DNA from: Hyalangium versicolor
GTDB taxonomy: Bacteria > Myxococcota > Myxococcia > Myxococcales > Myxococcaceae
Length of the DNA: 64,000 nucleotides
NCBI RefSeq assembly: GCF_020103695.1
Contig: NZ_JAHXBF010000016.1
Span: 61,692-125,691 of the forward strand
Reading direction: 5' to 3'
A model generated the notes under the pieces. That model did no database searches. It was not told where the DNA came from and saw only the letters and a list, made by a program, of their open reading frames with translations. Shown here piece by piece: positions 16,883 to 25,887 of the stretch (its first letter is position 1; every line of letters begins with the position of its first letter). The translations under genes were made by a program, and so were the position numbers.

Positions 16883-17668
16883 TCAGCGGTCGTGCCACTT
16901 CGGCGGGCGCTTCTCCAGGAAGGCGGTGACGCCCTCCGCGGCATCCTCGGACAGCGTGTTCAGCGAGAGCTGGGACGCCAGGTACTCCAGCGCCGCCGGC
17001 AGCGGCAGATCCTCGGCGGTGAAGAAGGCCCGCTTCCCGAGCGCCAGGATGGCCTGGCTCTTCGCCGCCAGCTTCGCCGCCAGCGCGCTCACGGCCGCAT
17101 CCAGCTCCGCCGCGGGCACCACCCGGTTGATCAGTCCCAGCACCAGGGCCTCGCGCGCCGGCAGCCGGTCTCCCGTCATCACCAGCTCCATCGCCCGCTT
17201 GCGCCCCAGGTGCCGCTGCAGCAGCGCCATCATCATCATGGGGAACAGCCCCACGTCGATCTCCGGGGTGCCGAACTCGGCGGACTCGGCGGCCACCGCG
17301 AGATCGCACGCCAGCATCAGCCCGAGCCCTCCTGCGAGCGCGTGCCCGTTCACCCGTGCCACCGTGGGCTTGCGGCAATTCTGCACGCGCAGGAGCAGCA
17401 AGCCGTAGGCGCGCCGGCTGTCGTGCGTGGCCAGAAAGCCGTCACCCCCCATCTGCCCGAGATCGCCTCCCGCGCAGAACACCTTCTCCCCGGCTCCGGT
17501 GATCACCACCACGCGCGCCTCCGCGTCCGCCTCCGCGCGGCCCAGGGCCTCCGTCAGCCCCTGCACCACCGCGGGAGACAACGCGTTGCGCGCCTTGGGC
17601 CGATCAATGGTTATGAGCGCCTGGCCACCTTGGACCGCGTAGCGGACTTCCCCTGTTCCTTCTTCCAT
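16883..17668 (-). CDS. enoyl-CoA hydratase/isomerase (crotonase) family protein
   Basis: 261 residues with crotonase hallmarks: RPKARNALSP, KVFCAGGDLGQM (oxyanion-hole Ala-Gly-Gly-Asp) and NGHALAGGLGLMLACD. The second catalytic Glu is present (FGTPEIDVGL), but the first, which in true hydratases sits in GGxxE, appears to be Gly here (GGLGL), and the usual PGxGG is PMMMM. It may therefore be an isomerase, thioesterase or other crotonase rather than a 2-enoyl-CoA hydratase. Its start lies 58 bases inside the TetR gene, so the pair is coupled, and the TetR protein probably senses an acyl-CoA or related substrate. Confidence 0.88.
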   Translation of the reverse strand: MEEGTGEVRYAVQGGQALITIDRPKARNALSPAVVQGLTEALGRAEADAEARVVVITGAGEKVFCAGGDLGQMGGDGFLATHDSRRAYGLLLLRVQNCRKPTVARVNGHALAGGLGLMLACDLAVAAESAEFGTPEIDVGLFPMMMMALLQRHLGRKRAMELVMTGDRLPAREALVLGLINRVVPAAELDAAVSALAAKLAAKSQAILALGKRAFFTAEDLPLPAALEYLASQLSLNTLSEDAAEGVTAFLEKRPPKWHDR

Positions 17669-18315
17669 GGCACCTCCGGGTCGGCGTCCGCGGCGAGGAC
17701 ACCGTGCAGAAAGGATCCGGCGATCTGCTCCTTGGCTCGCGCCATCTTCTCCGGGTCCTTCGGGTCCACCACCCCCATCACCAGGGCGGTGAACGCCATC
17801 TCGATGTTGCCGAAGAACAGCGTCGCGGCCAGCACCGGGTCTACCTCCGGCCGCAATTCTCCGTCGGCATGGGCCTTGGTGAGCATGTCCGAGCACAGGC
17901 GGATCGCATCCATGAAGGCCGTCTGCCGGTTCACCCGGCCCCCGGGGCTGCGGGCGATCTCCAGGATCAGCACCTTCACCGCCCGCGGATCCACCCGGTA
18001 CGCCTCGAAGGCCACGTCGGTGATGCCGCGCACCTTCTGCTCGAGCGAGCCCTCGCCCTGGACCACCGCCTTCACGCGCGACACGAAGCCACTCCAGCCC
18101 GTATCGAAGACGGTCTCCAGCAGCTCATCCTTGTTCTTGAAGTAGTGGTAGACGAGCCCGTAGGCCACGCCCGCCTCGCGCGCCACGTCCGCGATGCGGC
18201 ACCCGTGGTAGCCCTTGCTCGCGAAGACGTTGATCGCCGCTCGAAGGATGGTGTGGCGCCGCTCGTTCTCCCGAGCCCCCGCCTCCGCCGCCTTGCTGGT
18301 CTGCTGCTGACTCAC
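17611..18315 (-). CDS. TetR/AcrR-family transcriptional regulator
   Basis: 234 residues. The N-terminal helix-turn-helix is clear (ILRAAINVFASKGYHGCRI, ADVAREAGVAYGLVYHYFKN), followed by a helical ligand-binding domain of the kind seen in fatty-acid-responsive TetR proteins. The C-terminus is basic and polar. It overlaps the downstream crotonase gene by 58 bases, so it most likely autoregulates a short operon controlling that enzyme. The operator is not identifiable with confidence in the short upstream gap. Confidence 0.93.
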   Translation of the reverse strand: MSQQQTSKAAEAGARENERRHTILRAAINVFASKGYHGCRIADVAREAGVAYGLVYHYFKNKDELLETVFDTGWSGFVSRVKAVVQGEGSLEQKVRGITDVAFEAYRVDPRAVKVLILEIARSPGGRVNRQTAFMDAIRLCSDMLTKAHADGELRPEVDPVLAATLFFGNIEMAFTALVMGVVDPKDPEKMARAKEQIAGSFLHGVLAADADPEVPWKKEQGKSATRSKVARRS

Positions 18316-18405
18316 ACGCCCTCCGCGGCCGATTGACTCAAGAATCAGCCGCGGAGGACCCTACGGACGCCGGGGCCCGCGGTCAATGCCCTTGCTGCGC
18401 CGAGG

Positions 18406-19950
18406 CTACAGCACCAGCCCCGGAATGCTCGGTGCGGGGATCAGCACGACGTGCCCATCCTCCTGCGCCGCCGTGTAGTTGCAGCCCGCCGTCACCGTGA
18501 ACTTGATGCCCGGCGCGGGGTAGGGCTCGGCCGGCGGCTGCGAGGCGGGATCGTGCTGGTCGCGGATGACGTACTGCTCCACCGAGAAGGACGGGTAGGT
18601 GAAGGCCACGCCCTTGGGCAGGTTCTCCACGATGACCGGACCGATGTTGCCACCGCTGCAGCCATCCCCGGCGGAGTTCTGGGCGAGCCGGTTGAACCAG
18701 GGATCCGCCAGCAGGAAGACGGCGTCCTCCGTGCCGAAGTGGGGGAGGTTGAGGGTGACGCCGGCGGCCGGCTTCAGCTGCCGCACGATAGGCCGCCCGT
18801 TGAGCGCCGACTCGTCGCGATCCAGCGGGTGGGGCCAGCCCGTCCAGAGGAGGCGCTCCTGCACCCAGATGAGCGTGCTGGCGTCGTACTTGCCGTTCTT
18901 GCCGTCCCAGTTGCCGTCGCCGTTGGTGTCGACATAGAGCTCCGTGTCATCCCACGTCCCGTTGTCGTTGCTGTCCACGAAGGGCTCGGTCAGATCGTAC
19001 TTCGGGTCGAACTCGCCCTCGTCGAACTGGCCGTTGTTGTTCTTGTCGTTGTAGCCCTCCTCGCCCGTGGTGACGGCGATCATCGCCACCAGGTTGTCAC
19101 GCGGGTTGTTGCGCTGGCCAGGGCGGATCGGATCGTCGCGGAACGGCTCGGGGCGCGGCTCCTGCGGGTTGATGGGGGTGCCGTAATCCCGGATCGGGTT
19201 CGCCGCCCAGTAGAAGGGGTGCATCCACAGCGGAGCGATGTAGTCGCCCGTGTGGGTGGCGTCGTTGGTGGGGGCCCAGGTGAAGGTGCCCGGATCCGTC
19301 TCCACCGGCTTCGGGTAGGACGTCTTGTAGATGATCTCCGCGTTGCCCACGACGTTGGTCTGCGAGGTGGACGAGGGCCCAATGGTCCCCGCCTCGGTGA
19401 GGAAGGACACCTGGGCGCCGGAGATGCCATCGCCGTTGCGGTCGCCCACGTGAGCGGTGCAACGCGCTTTCACGCCCGCGATCAGGTAGCGCGTGTCATC
19501 CCAGGCCCCGATGGCGTGCATACCACCCGAGCCCTCGCCGGCAATCGCGCCGCACTGGAAGGTGAACTGCTTGCCGTTGGCGGACGCGCCCGCGAAGGAC
19601 ACCGCCGGGCTCAATGCCGTCTTGTCATCCGCCGTGGCGACCACCACCACCGAGGCCACACGGCCATTGGCCACCAGCTGGGTGGACGCGATGCCATCCC
19701 CCACGTTCGTGGTGGCATCGGTGGGATTGAGCGTCACCCCGGGCACCGGAGACTGGAGCTCGAAGTGGACGCTCGTCCCTGCCTGCGGGAGGCCGCGGCT
19801 ATCGATCGCCCGGAAGCGCAAGGTCGTGATCTCCCCCAGCCGAGGATTGGCCGGGTTTTGATCCACGAACTCGAGCGTGGCGGGGGGCGGCGGCGAGCAC
19901 GCCATGAAGGCGCTCGCGAGCACCACGCATGAGGCCAGACCCAGACGCAT
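18406..19950 (-). CDS. lipoprotein with Ig-like region and EF-hand-like calcium loops
   Basis: Start 19950 is set by AAGGAG 9 bases upstream and by the resulting signal peptide with lipobox FMAC (Cys18). Residues about 25-125 look like a bacterial Ig-like (invasin/Big1) domain: ITTLRFRAIDSRGLPQAGTS. Four acidic loops resemble EF-hand or dockerin-type calcium sites: DRNGDGISG (about 170-178), DKNNNGQFDEGE (about 302-313), DSNDNGTWDDTE (about 326-337) and DTNGDGNWDGKN (about 341-352). Calcium binding and a cell-surface structural or adhesive role are inferred from these loops. No enzymatic motif is seen. 514 residues. Confidence 0.78.
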   Translation of the reverse strand: MRLGLASCVVLASAFMACSPPPPATLEFVDQNPANPRLGEITTLRFRAIDSRGLPQAGTSVHFELQSPVPGVTLNPTDATTNVGDGIASTQLVANGRVASVVVVATADDKTALSPAVSFAGASANGKQFTFQCGAIAGEGSGGMHAIGAWDDTRYLIAGVKARCTAHVGDRNGDGISGAQVSFLTEAGTIGPSSTSQTNVVGNAEIIYKTSYPKPVETDPGTFTWAPTNDATHTGDYIAPLWMHPFYWAANPIRDYGTPINPQEPRPEPFRDDPIRPGQRNNPRDNLVAMIAVTTGEEGYNDKNNNGQFDEGEFDPKYDLTEPFVDSNDNGTWDDTELYVDTNGDGNWDGKNGKYDASTLIWVQERLLWTGWPHPLDRDESALNGRPIVRQLKPAAGVTLNLPHFGTEDAVFLLADPWFNRLAQNSAGDGCSGGNIGPVIVENLPKGVAFTYPSFSVEQYVIRDQHDPASQPPAEPYPAPGIKFTVTAGCNYTAAQEDGHVVLIPAPSIPGLVL

Positions 19951-20096
19951 CTGCGGTAACTCCTTAAGAAGAGGGACGGCCAGGCAACTCAGGTGCCGCC
20001 TGGCCAACAGTTCCCCATCTTCCAGGGCTGCCCTGTGTCGAGTCAAGGACACGGCACGGCGCCGCGGGCCTCGAAAACAGGCACCGCGGCACCGGA

Positions 20097-20447
20097 CTAC
20101 GCCGTCGAACCGTTGAACATCACCCGCGCCACGCCCAGCAGGCGGTCGACATCCCTGGCCGTGAGGCCCCGGGCACGGGCAAAGTCCGACAGCGGGCGAA
20201 GCAGGTCCTCGGTCTGCGCGAGGGACTGCTCCGTTCCAGCAAACAGCTCCCCGAGGCTGACGCCCAGGGCGCTGGCGAGCGCCGCGAGCGTTTCCACATG
20301 GGCAACACGCTCACCGCGCTCAATCATCGAGAGAAACGACACACTGATCTGAGCCCGCTCCGCGAGCTCCTCTTGGGTCCAACGCTCAGGCCGCTGCGTG
20401 CGAAGCTCGCGGATGCGTTGGCCAATACGTTTTCCGAGTTCCGACAC
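20097..20447 (-). CDS. XRE-family helix-turn-helix regulator
   Basis: 116 residues. The helix-turn-helix spans about residues 8-65: LGKRIGQRIRELRTQRPERW, TQEELAERAQISVSFLSMIE, RGERVAHVETLAALASALGV. The rest is a short helical C-terminus (TARDVDRLLGVARVMF) with no recognisable ligand domain. It stands between lptD and the EF-hand lipoprotein on the same strand, with 74 and 146 bases on either side. Its target is unknown; autoregulation is common in this family. Confidence 0.9.
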   Translation of the reverse strand: MSELGKRIGQRIRELRTQRPERWTQEELAERAQISVSFLSMIERGERVAHVETLAALASALGVSLGELFAGTEQSLAQTEDLLRPLSDFARARGLTARDVDRLLGVARVMFNGSTA

Positions 20448-20521
20448 GAAAATCCTGGCCTCCTAGGGAACGTTGCAAGGTGATGACAACTACTGTCGGC
20501 ATTCGGGGATTCCGCTGCCCG

Positions 20522-23080
20522 TCAACTTCCTGACCCGAAAGCTCCGACGCCGGCCACAATCAAGTTGAGGCCGAAGTCGGGGCGCTTCTGGCCCCGGCGC
20601 AGCGTGGCAACTCCCTCGACACGCCAGCAGTCACACGCGGGACCGTACGACACACCCAGCACCTGCTGAGCGAGCGGTGACTGTGTCTTCGCGAGTGGCT
20701 GCACGATGGCTTCGTACCTTAGACCAAGTCCGATTCCGAGCGACAAACGCGCGCCTGCCACGAGGAGCTGAGCGCGGGCCTGACTCTCCGCAGCCGGACC
20801 AACCAAGGCATCGATGCCACGACGCAGTCGGTCGGAACCGACTGCTAACAAGTCGTCATAACGCGCGTAGAGAGCCTCTCCCTTCCCGTTGTCGATGGAG
20901 GCATCCGCGCTCAGTTGGGTGATACGAGAGGTATTGGGGTCAAAACGGACCAATGCTCCAGCATTGAGCACGCCTGCACTGGCATTGAGACGCGCGTATG
21001 AGTCACGTAACACCCTGCGTGATGGCTCGCTCGCCTCCCCTGTACCAAGGTCCAATACATAACGGGTCAGATCAAACCCCTGCCCCAGGCGGAGGCGGAG
21101 CACCTCACGCCGCTGGTCTCCTCGCTTGAGCTGGAGCGATTGGCTGACCTCCACCACGGCCTGGAGGAAGCCCTGACTCTGTCCTTCCGGCCCTACCGGA
21201 AGCGCCGCGTCAAGCTCGTCGTAGAGCTGGGAAGGGCGGTCAGGCGAGGCACCGGGTGAAGGGACGCCACCCCATACACCTGGGACGTAGCGCACCTCCA
21301 CGGAGGGCACCAGGGTGTGGCGCCAGGCAGAGGTACCGTGCTCGTAGGTGCGCGCCAGCTCGGAGTCCGCGATGAGGCCAAGCAAGGGGTAGCCACGCTG
21401 GGCTACCCGTCCGGACACCTCGCCGAGATAGATGTCCTGACGGACAGACAGCGAGGGCGTCAGCCGCGCGTACGGGCCCAGGCCCAAAGACGTCGAGAGC
21501 CGCGGGAAGAAGTCCAACCGATCGCGCGCCTCGCGGTCGGATGCGTTGAAGATCCCATCCGATTGCGTGGCGTCCGGAGGCGACTGCGAATTGCCTGCAT
21601 AGAGAGGGAGCGCGGGGGTGAAGAGCCCATCCTCGCCCTCGTCTCCAAAGGTCTTGGTGAAGGGAGACAGGCGGGTGAGCTCCATGCGCAGCCCCGCCGC
21701 CCAGCGGCCCGCGAAGCGCCTCTCGGGAAAAGCCACCGTGAAGGCAGGCAGCCGCTGGAGGGTGACGGGCCCCGGGACGACAGGCCGGGCCGGATCCAAC
21801 GCGGACGGGATGCGATCCTCCCGCAGGAACTGGAAGTCCCAGCGGATGTCCTGGCGCAGGGAGACCTCCACGCCCGCGTAGTGCTCCTCGCCGCGGTGGT
21901 AGAGCACCCCGGTGCTGCGCAGGTACTGGTTCTCTCGAGCGACGATGTCCGCGGTGAGATCGCGCGTGTAGAAGCCATCCGAGACGAACGCCGCGTCGAC
22001 GCGATCCCGGAAGCCACCTCCGAGATCCTGGACGTGCTGCCAGGAGGCCTCGCCTCTCAGCCCGCGTGCCTCGGTGAGGGGCTCGGCGGTGGAGCCACCT
22101 GGACGGTAGAAAGAGCCATCCACCGGGTTGCGCAGCGGCTGGCGGTCATAGACGACGCCCAGCGTGGCCCGCCCGCGAGTCTGTTCGCTGGGCACATACC
22201 GGAACTCGGTGAGCAGGCGCGGCCCGCGGATGCCGACGGTGCGAGGCTCCTTGCGCGTGAACTTCTCACCGTTGGCATCGGTGAACTCGCGCGTCTCCTG
22301 CGAGGCGCCGGTGTAATAGCCAGGGGTGAAGGTGAGATCGTAGCTGCGTCCGAGCGTGAAGAAGACAGGCTGATCAATGGAGAAACCATTGAGCCCCGAA
22401 GTCGTGGGCCGCGGCACGAGCAGGCCGGAGCGGCGCTCGGCCAGCGGCAGGTACAGCCAGGGCAGAGCGAACACCGGCACCGAGTGCACATAAACAACGG
22501 GCCAGGAGAGGATGGCGCGCTCTCCCATCTCCACGTTGGCCTTGTTCGCCTCCACGCGCCAACTGGGCTCTCCCGGCTTGCACTCGCACGGGCTGAAGGC
22601 GAGATCATCCACCTGGAAGGCATTGGGGCCGGTGCGCTTGATGCGCGTGCCGCTGAGCAACACGGGCGTGTCGCCCATCTGCCGGAGCTGCTGGGGCGTC
22701 TCCGCGGCGCGCAGGGCATCCGCCGTAACGTTGCGCTTCTGCATGAAGAGGCCCCCCTTCACGGTGGCCTCGTTGGACTTCAGGTCGACCGCCACCTCGT
22801 CCGCCACGGCGGCGAACTGTCCGCTGACGAACATGACGCTGCCGCTGGCCCGAGCCGTCTGCGCTGACTGGTCATAGGTGACTTCATCGGCGCGCAGCAC
22901 CGTTTCGGCGGTGCGCAGCTCGGTGTGTCCTCGAGCGGTGAGTAGCTGGCGGTCCGGCTCGTAGACGACGAAGTCCGCGGCCACCTCGACCGTCTCCCCG
23001 GTGGGGAGCTGGATCTGGGTGGACAGGGGGATCTGCGCCGAGACGAGCAGCGCCACCGTCGCCGGGAGCAGGAGGCTCAT
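20522..23080 (-). CDS. lptD: LPS-assembly outer-membrane protein LptD
   Basis: 852 residues. A signal peptide precedes an OstA/LptA-like jellyroll (TGETVEVAADFVVYEPDRQL, then repeated strands through about residue 125, typical of LptA/LptD). The mid-region has the LptD insertion motif CECKPGEPSWRVEA and PVFALPWLYLPLAERRSG (about residues 205-222), followed by a long beta-barrel region with alternating aromatic/polar strands ending at the C-terminus (GLNLIVAGVGAFGSGS). LptD with LptE inserts lipopolysaccharide into the outer leaflet. A Cys pair occurs in CECKPG near 177-179. It lies 12 bases downstream of the AMIN-coil-AMIN gene, so the two form one operon. Confidence 0.9.
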   Translation of the reverse strand: MSLLLPATVALLVSAQIPLSTQIQLPTGETVEVAADFVVYEPDRQLLTARGHTELRTAETVLRADEVTYDQSAQTARASGSVMFVSGQFAAVADEVAVDLKSNEATVKGGLFMQKRNVTADALRAAETPQQLRQMGDTPVLLSGTRIKRTGPNAFQVDDLAFSPCECKPGEPSWRVEANKANVEMGERAILSWPVVYVHSVPVFALPWLYLPLAERRSGLLVPRPTTSGLNGFSIDQPVFFTLGRSYDLTFTPGYYTGASQETREFTDANGEKFTRKEPRTVGIRGPRLLTEFRYVPSEQTRGRATLGVVYDRQPLRNPVDGSFYRPGGSTAEPLTEARGLRGEASWQHVQDLGGGFRDRVDAAFVSDGFYTRDLTADIVARENQYLRSTGVLYHRGEEHYAGVEVSLRQDIRWDFQFLREDRIPSALDPARPVVPGPVTLQRLPAFTVAFPERRFAGRWAAGLRMELTRLSPFTKTFGDEGEDGLFTPALPLYAGNSQSPPDATQSDGIFNASDREARDRLDFFPRLSTSLGLGPYARLTPSLSVRQDIYLGEVSGRVAQRGYPLLGLIADSELARTYEHGTSAWRHTLVPSVEVRYVPGVWGGVPSPGASPDRPSQLYDELDAALPVGPEGQSQGFLQAVVEVSQSLQLKRGDQRREVLRLRLGQGFDLTRYVLDLGTGEASEPSRRVLRDSYARLNASAGVLNAGALVRFDPNTSRITQLSADASIDNGKGEALYARYDDLLAVGSDRLRRGIDALVGPAAESQARAQLLVAGARLSLGIGLGLRYEAIVQPLAKTQSPLAQQVLGVSYGPACDCWRVEGVATLRRGQKRPDFGLNLIVAGVGAFGSGS

Positions 23081-23092
23081 GGCCCTGTCCGC

Positions 23093-24514
23093 TCACCGGT
23101 TCGGGCGCGGGAACTCCAGGGAGATGGTGTTGCCCTCCTGGCGAGTCTGCACGGGCACCTGCGCCTTGAGCTTGATGGAGACGCGCACGGAGCGGTCGGG
23201 TCCAACGGTCGGGTCCACTCGAGCCACGGCGGTATCGAAGTAGGAGGTGTCGAGCGCACGGGTGTTGTTGCCCTTGCCGATCTGCGTGTTCTCCAGCATG
23301 AGGACGATCTCGTTGCGTCCCTCGGACACCTTGTAGCTCACAGGCTCGTTGGTGCGCACGTAGACACGCGCGCCTCCGGCCTGCTGTTGGAAACCGACGA
23401 TCTCCAGGATCCCACGCCGTCCGGAGACGGAACCCGCCGAGGGGCTTTCCGGCTCGGGCCTGGAGGGAGGCTCAGCGCTGGCCACGCGGGTGCCGCGCGA
23501 CTCTTCCGCCTTGTGCTTCTTCTCCTCGAGCGCGGCCAGGCGCTTCTCCTCGGCCTCTTCCGCCTTGCGCTTCTTCTCGTCGGCCTCCGCCTCCCTGCGG
23601 GCCTCCGCCTCGTCCGCCTTGCGCTTCTTCTCCTCGAGCGCGGCCAGACGCTTCTGCTCGGCCTCGTCCGCCTTGCGCTTCTTCTCCTCGGCCTCCGCCT
23701 GCCTGCGAGCCTCGGCCTCGTCCGCCTTGCGCTTCTTCTCCTCGGCCTCTGCCTGCTTGCGGGCATCCGCCTCCGCGCGAGCAGTCTCCAACTGGCGCTT
23801 CTTCTCCTCGGCGGCGGCGAGCTCCTTCGCCTTGCGCTCTTCCTCGGCCTTCTTCGCTGCCTCCGCGCGAGCGGCCTCCTCCTGCTTGCGGCGCTCCTCC
23901 TCGGACTTCTTCGCCAAGGCGGTGGCCTCCGCCTGGGCCTTCTCCTGGGCCTCACGGTCCGCCTTGGCCGCCGCGGCAGCGTCCGCCGCCGCCTTCTCCT
24001 GGGCCTCACGGTCCGCCTTGGCCGCCGTGGTGGCCTGCGTGGCGCCGGCCTGGGCCTCGGCGGCAGTCGGGCCGTTGGATGCCTCGAGGGGCTTCTCGGG
24101 CATGGGAGGCGCCTGGGCCACGAGCGGGCCCCCACCCTCCAGCACCTTCACCATCAGCACGTTGCCGGTAACCTGGATGTCGGTCTCCACGTCCCGGTCG
24201 TAGCCGATGAGCACGCGGGCGATGGCGGAGGTGTCCGAGCCGTAGTTCGCCGAGCGCAGCCCGGTGATCAGACCGTTGTTCACCCGCGTCTCCTCCGGGA
24301 CGCCCTTGAGGACGGCCTCGGAGATGTCGATCACCAGCCGCGGAGGATCCGTCATGGTGAAGGTGGTGAAGTTCGGCTTCTTCGTGCCGGTGATCTCCAC
24401 GGCGCTGCCGTTCACCGTCACGCCCGTGATGGTGTTGAGTTCCACCTTCTCCTGCGCGAGCGCAAGCAGAGGAACCAGCACCCAGCCGAGCACGGACACC
24501 GCCAGGAACTTCAT
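23093..24514 (-). CDS. AMIN-domain protein with TolA-like coil between two AMIN modules
   Basis: 473 residues: a signal peptide (MKFLAVSVLGWVLVPLLALA), an AMIN domain (about 22-130, with PRLVIDISEAVLKG), a linker, a long Ala/Glu/Lys coil (about 160-345) with 18-residue repeats of the type KKRKADEAEARRQAEAEE, and a second AMIN domain (about 368-470, with VGPDRSVRVSIKLKAQVPVQ). AMIN domains bind peptidoglycan or cell-wall-linked partners and localise envelope machines such as AmiC and secretins; TolA-like coils span the periplasm. The gene lies directly upstream of lptD, suggesting a structural role beside LPS transport. That role is inference. Confidence 0.85.
   Translation of the reverse strand: MKFLAVSVLGWVLVPLLALAQEKVELNTITGVTVNGSAVEITGTKKPNFTTFTMTDPPRLVIDISEAVLKGVPEETRVNNGLITGLRSANYGSDTSAIARVLIGYDRDVETDIQVTGNVLMVKVLEGGGPLVAQAPPMPEKPLEASNGPTAAEAQAGATQATTAAKADREAQEKAAADAAAAAKADREAQEKAQAEATALAKKSEEERRKQEEAARAEAAKKAEEERKAKELAAAEEKKRQLETARAEADARKQAEAEEKKRKADEAEARRQAEAEEKKRKADEAEQKRLAALEEKKRKADEAEARREAEADEKKRKAEEAEEKRLAALEEKKHKAEESRGTRVASAEPPSRPEPESPSAGSVSGRRGILEIVGFQQQAGGARVYVRTNEPVSYKVSEGRNEIVLMLENTQIGKGNNTRALDTSYFDTAVARVDPTVGPDRSVRVSIKLKAQVPVQTRQEGNTISLEFPRPNR
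23499..23768 (-). repeat. 54-base in-frame tandem repeat encoding the TolA-like coil
   Basis: Five units of 54 bases (18 codons) begin at about 23499, 23553, 23607, 23661 and 23715, sharing a core GCCTCGTCCGCCTTGCGCTT on the plus strand. They lie inside the AMIN gene and encode its charged coil. The unit length is in frame, so copy changes would alter coil length without a frameshift. Confidence 0.85.
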
Positions 24515-24600
24515 CGAACGACACCCCTTCTTCGGAGAGCGCGACTGTAGAGCATGCGCTCCCCTGCTCCAATTTCCCGGCCCTGGACCTGCTCGAAGCG

Positions 24601-25878
24601 CTAGCGGATTCGCGGCAGCACCGGTGGACGTACGCGGTGGGTCCGTGCGTACTCGATCAGGTTCTTGATGTCGTAGCAGATCTGCCGGATGTCATGCCCC
24701 ATCGTCAGCTCGATGTGGCTGTTGCCCTTCACGGGGCGCCACAGCAGGTACTCGCTCTGCGCGGCGCGGTAGACGCTCCGGGTGGACTCCACCGAGGCCA
24801 GTGGATCCATGTCCCCGAAGATGATGGCCATGGGGATCTTGATCTTGGAGAAGCCGCGCTTGAAGTCGTAGTCGGTGCGGTAGCAGACCATCTCGCCCCG
24901 GCGGATCCACCGGGCGAACTGCTCCAGCACCTTGCGCGGCTCGCGCTCTCCGCCCTCGCGCAGCAGCCAGCGGATGTCCTTGGCGCTCACGCGGGCCGGG
25001 TTGCTCAGCCTGTTGATGCGTGCGGCCAGGCGCTCGTAGAGCGGGTGGCCCTCGGCACGGGCGAGTTGCTTCTCCGCGTACTTCAGCCAGGTGTCCACCG
25101 GCACGTAGTTGAAGCGCGTGTCCCGGTGGTCTATCGGAGGCTCCAGCCGCTTGCCGAGCTCGCGGCTCACCGCCTTGATCCCCCGCGCCAGCAGCGAGCG
25201 GCCCATGTGCCCCACCCTGCCCTGCACGTTGAGCCCCGCCAGCGTCATGTCCACCAGGCCGCCCACGGCCGGCGCGCTCATGGCCAGCGCCCGAAGCATC
25301 AGGAAGCCCCGCCCCAGGTCCGCTGGCGAGCCGATGGTGATGAGGCCCTCGAAGTCATCGTGGATGCCGGCGTAGCCGTAGCCCAGCATCCCGCCCATGG
25401 AGTGCCCGCAGTAGAAGATCTTGTCTCGCCGGGTGATGCGCTTCACTCCAGAGACCGCGGCAGGCAGGTCGTAGAGGAAGTAGCTGTCGATGTCCCAGTC
25501 GTAATCCAGGTCCGGCGGCAGCGGGCGGCGGAAGCGCTCGGCACGCTCGCGTTGAAGCTCCAGCGAGCTCTTGCCGTGCCCGCGCAGCTCCAGGATGTGG
25601 ATGTCCACGCCGAAGAACAGCAGGTTCTTGACGAACTGCCCGCTCGTCCACGCATGCCTGTTCTGCGAGAAGCCATGCACCAGCAGCAGCACCTCACCGA
25701 ACAACGGCTGCGGGAAGGGCTGCTTCACCGGCCGGTAGCGGGTCATCATCAGCGACCAGCCGTCCGCCGTCTCCACGACGTACTTCGTCTTCTGATAGAG
25801 CGCCCGGAAGTCGACCTCGTCGACGGTCGGTATCCTTGGACCGGGGGCCGCGGTCCTCCAATCATCCGGCAAGCGCAT
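24601..25878 (-). CDS. alpha/beta hydrolase
   Basis: 425 residues with the alpha/beta-hydrolase fold: the oxyanion-hole motif LLLVHGFSQNRHAW (about residues 65-78), the nucleophile elbow CGHSMGGMLGYG (Ser near residue 166), a candidate acid in FGDMDPLASV and a His in KGNSHIEL. A cap region of about 150 residues lies between. No signal peptide is evident; the MRLPDDWR start is 10 bases from the end of the folC frame. The substrate is unknown: the lipase or esterase class is likely, but perhydrolase or dehalogenase relatives cannot be excluded. Confidence 0.88.
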   Translation of the reverse strand: MRLPDDWRTAAPGPRIPTVDEVDFRALYQKTKYVVETADGWSLMMTRYRPVKQPFPQPLFGEVLLLVHGFSQNRHAWTSGQFVKNLLFFGVDIHILELRGHGKSSLELQRERAERFRRPLPPDLDYDWDIDSYFLYDLPAAVSGVKRITRRDKIFYCGHSMGGMLGYGYAGIHDDFEGLITIGSPADLGRGFLMLRALAMSAPAVGGLVDMTLAGLNVQGRVGHMGRSLLARGIKAVSRELGKRLEPPIDHRDTRFNYVPVDTWLKYAEKQLARAEGHPLYERLAARINRLSNPARVSAKDIRWLLREGGEREPRKVLEQFARWIRRGEMVCYRTDYDFKRGFSKIKIPMAIIFGDMDPLASVESTRSVYRAAQSEYLLWRPVKGNSHIELTMGHDIRQICYDIKNLIEYARTHRVRPPVLPRIR

Positions 25879-25887
25879 ATCTGAAAT

